DNA from: Pseudomonadota bacterium
GTDB lineage: Bacteria > Pseudomonadota > Alphaproteobacteria > Acetobacterales > Acetobacteraceae
NCBI GenBank assembly: GCA_021808985.1
Contig: JAKBAQ010000164.1
Location: forward strand, 1-6,353
Length of the DNA stretch: 6,353 nt
Direction of reading: 5' to 3'
Shown here: piece by piece, positions 6,246-6,353 of the stretch
Layout: every line of letters begins with the position of its first letter
How positions within the stretch are numbered: the first letter of the stretch is position 1
Made by a program: the position numbers and the translations under genes
The notes under the pieces: model-generated
Told to the model about the DNA's origin: nothing
Database searches by the model: none
What the model saw: only the letters and a program-made list of their open reading frames with translations

Positions 6246-6353
6246 TCAGCGCTGCATCTGCGCGTCATCAACCTTGATGGTCACGCCCGTCACCATCTCC
6301 GAGCCGGGCGCCAGCAGATAGAGCAGGGTGGAATCCAGCTGTTCCGCCTCGCC
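6246..6353 (-). CDS. Probable short-chain dehydrogenase/reductase (SDR), C-terminal fragment (runs off right edge)
   Basis: The last 35 codons and TGA stop (6246-6248) of a gene whose start lies beyond the right edge. The tail begins GEAEQLDSTLLYLLAPGSE and continues MVTGVTIKVDD, ending AQMQR. This matches the end of classical SDR enzymes, where a 'G-x-PE-(E/D)-(L/I)' turn leads to a helix of type (A)LLYLLS, then 'S-x-(F/M)-(V/I)TG-x-x-(I/L)-x-VDGG'. The usual Gly-Gly after VD is here Asp-Ala, a minor variation. SDRs are cytoplasmic NAD(P)-dependent oxidoreductases acting on alcohols, ketones or sterols. The Rossmann motif and catalytic Tyr-Lys are outside the window, so only the family can be called. 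It lies 104 bp upstream of the GMC gene on the same strand and may act in the same pathway. Confidence 0.75.
   Translation of the reverse strand, partial: GEAEQLDSTLLYLLAPGSEMVTGVTIKVDDAQMQR

Noticed and set aside
1..6353. CRISPR array, tRNA/rRNA, transposase, attachment sites or a defence system
   Set aside because: No spaced repeats, no RNA-gene signatures and no mobile-element proteins were seen on either strand. Coding density and composition are uniform apart from the AT-rich promoter gap.

Overview
The window is a GC-rich stretch of Gram-negative chromosome in which every supported gene lies on the minus strand, so transcription runs from the right edge to the left edge. Secreted and outer-membrane signals, a beta-barrel ending in Phe and an RND-type permease require a double-membrane cell. 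GC-rich codon choice, the proposed TTGACG promoter and the family mix fit an alphaproteobacterium (acetobacteria or sphingomonad-like). That placement is an inference, because the window holds no rRNA or other taxonomic marker.

Layout in transcription order (right to left): the last 35 codons of a probable short-chain dehydrogenase/reductase (6246-6353); a 104-bp gap with a plausible sigma-70-type promoter; a complete GMC-family FAD alcohol dehydrogenase/oxidoreductase (4519-6141); a 183-bp gap with a strikingly AT-rich core, holding a perfect 9-bp tandem repeat and a perfect 9-bp-arm inverted repeat; then a tightly packed operon. The operon is a DUF1302 outer-membrane barrel-like protein (2725-4335), a DUF1329 exported protein (1293-2699), a YCF48/BNR-repeat exported protein (178-1272) and the first 53 codons of an MMPL/RND-family permease (1-160). 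Gaps inside the operon are only about 17-25 nt.

DUF1302, DUF1329, YCF48-like and MMPL/RND genes recur together in Proteobacteria. The order of predicted locations here (outer membrane, periplasm, periplasm, inner membrane) suggests one envelope-spanning machine that moves or handles a hydrophobic molecule. The flanking GMC and SDR oxidoreductases suggest that the substrate is an alcohol, or a lipid/terpenoid/steroid-like compound, oxidised inside the cell. The substrate and the direction of transport cannot be read from the sequence. No mobile element, CRISPR array, tRNA or rRNA was seen. The parts least explained by known families are the YCF48-like subunit's role and the putative operator ahead of the DUF1302 gene.
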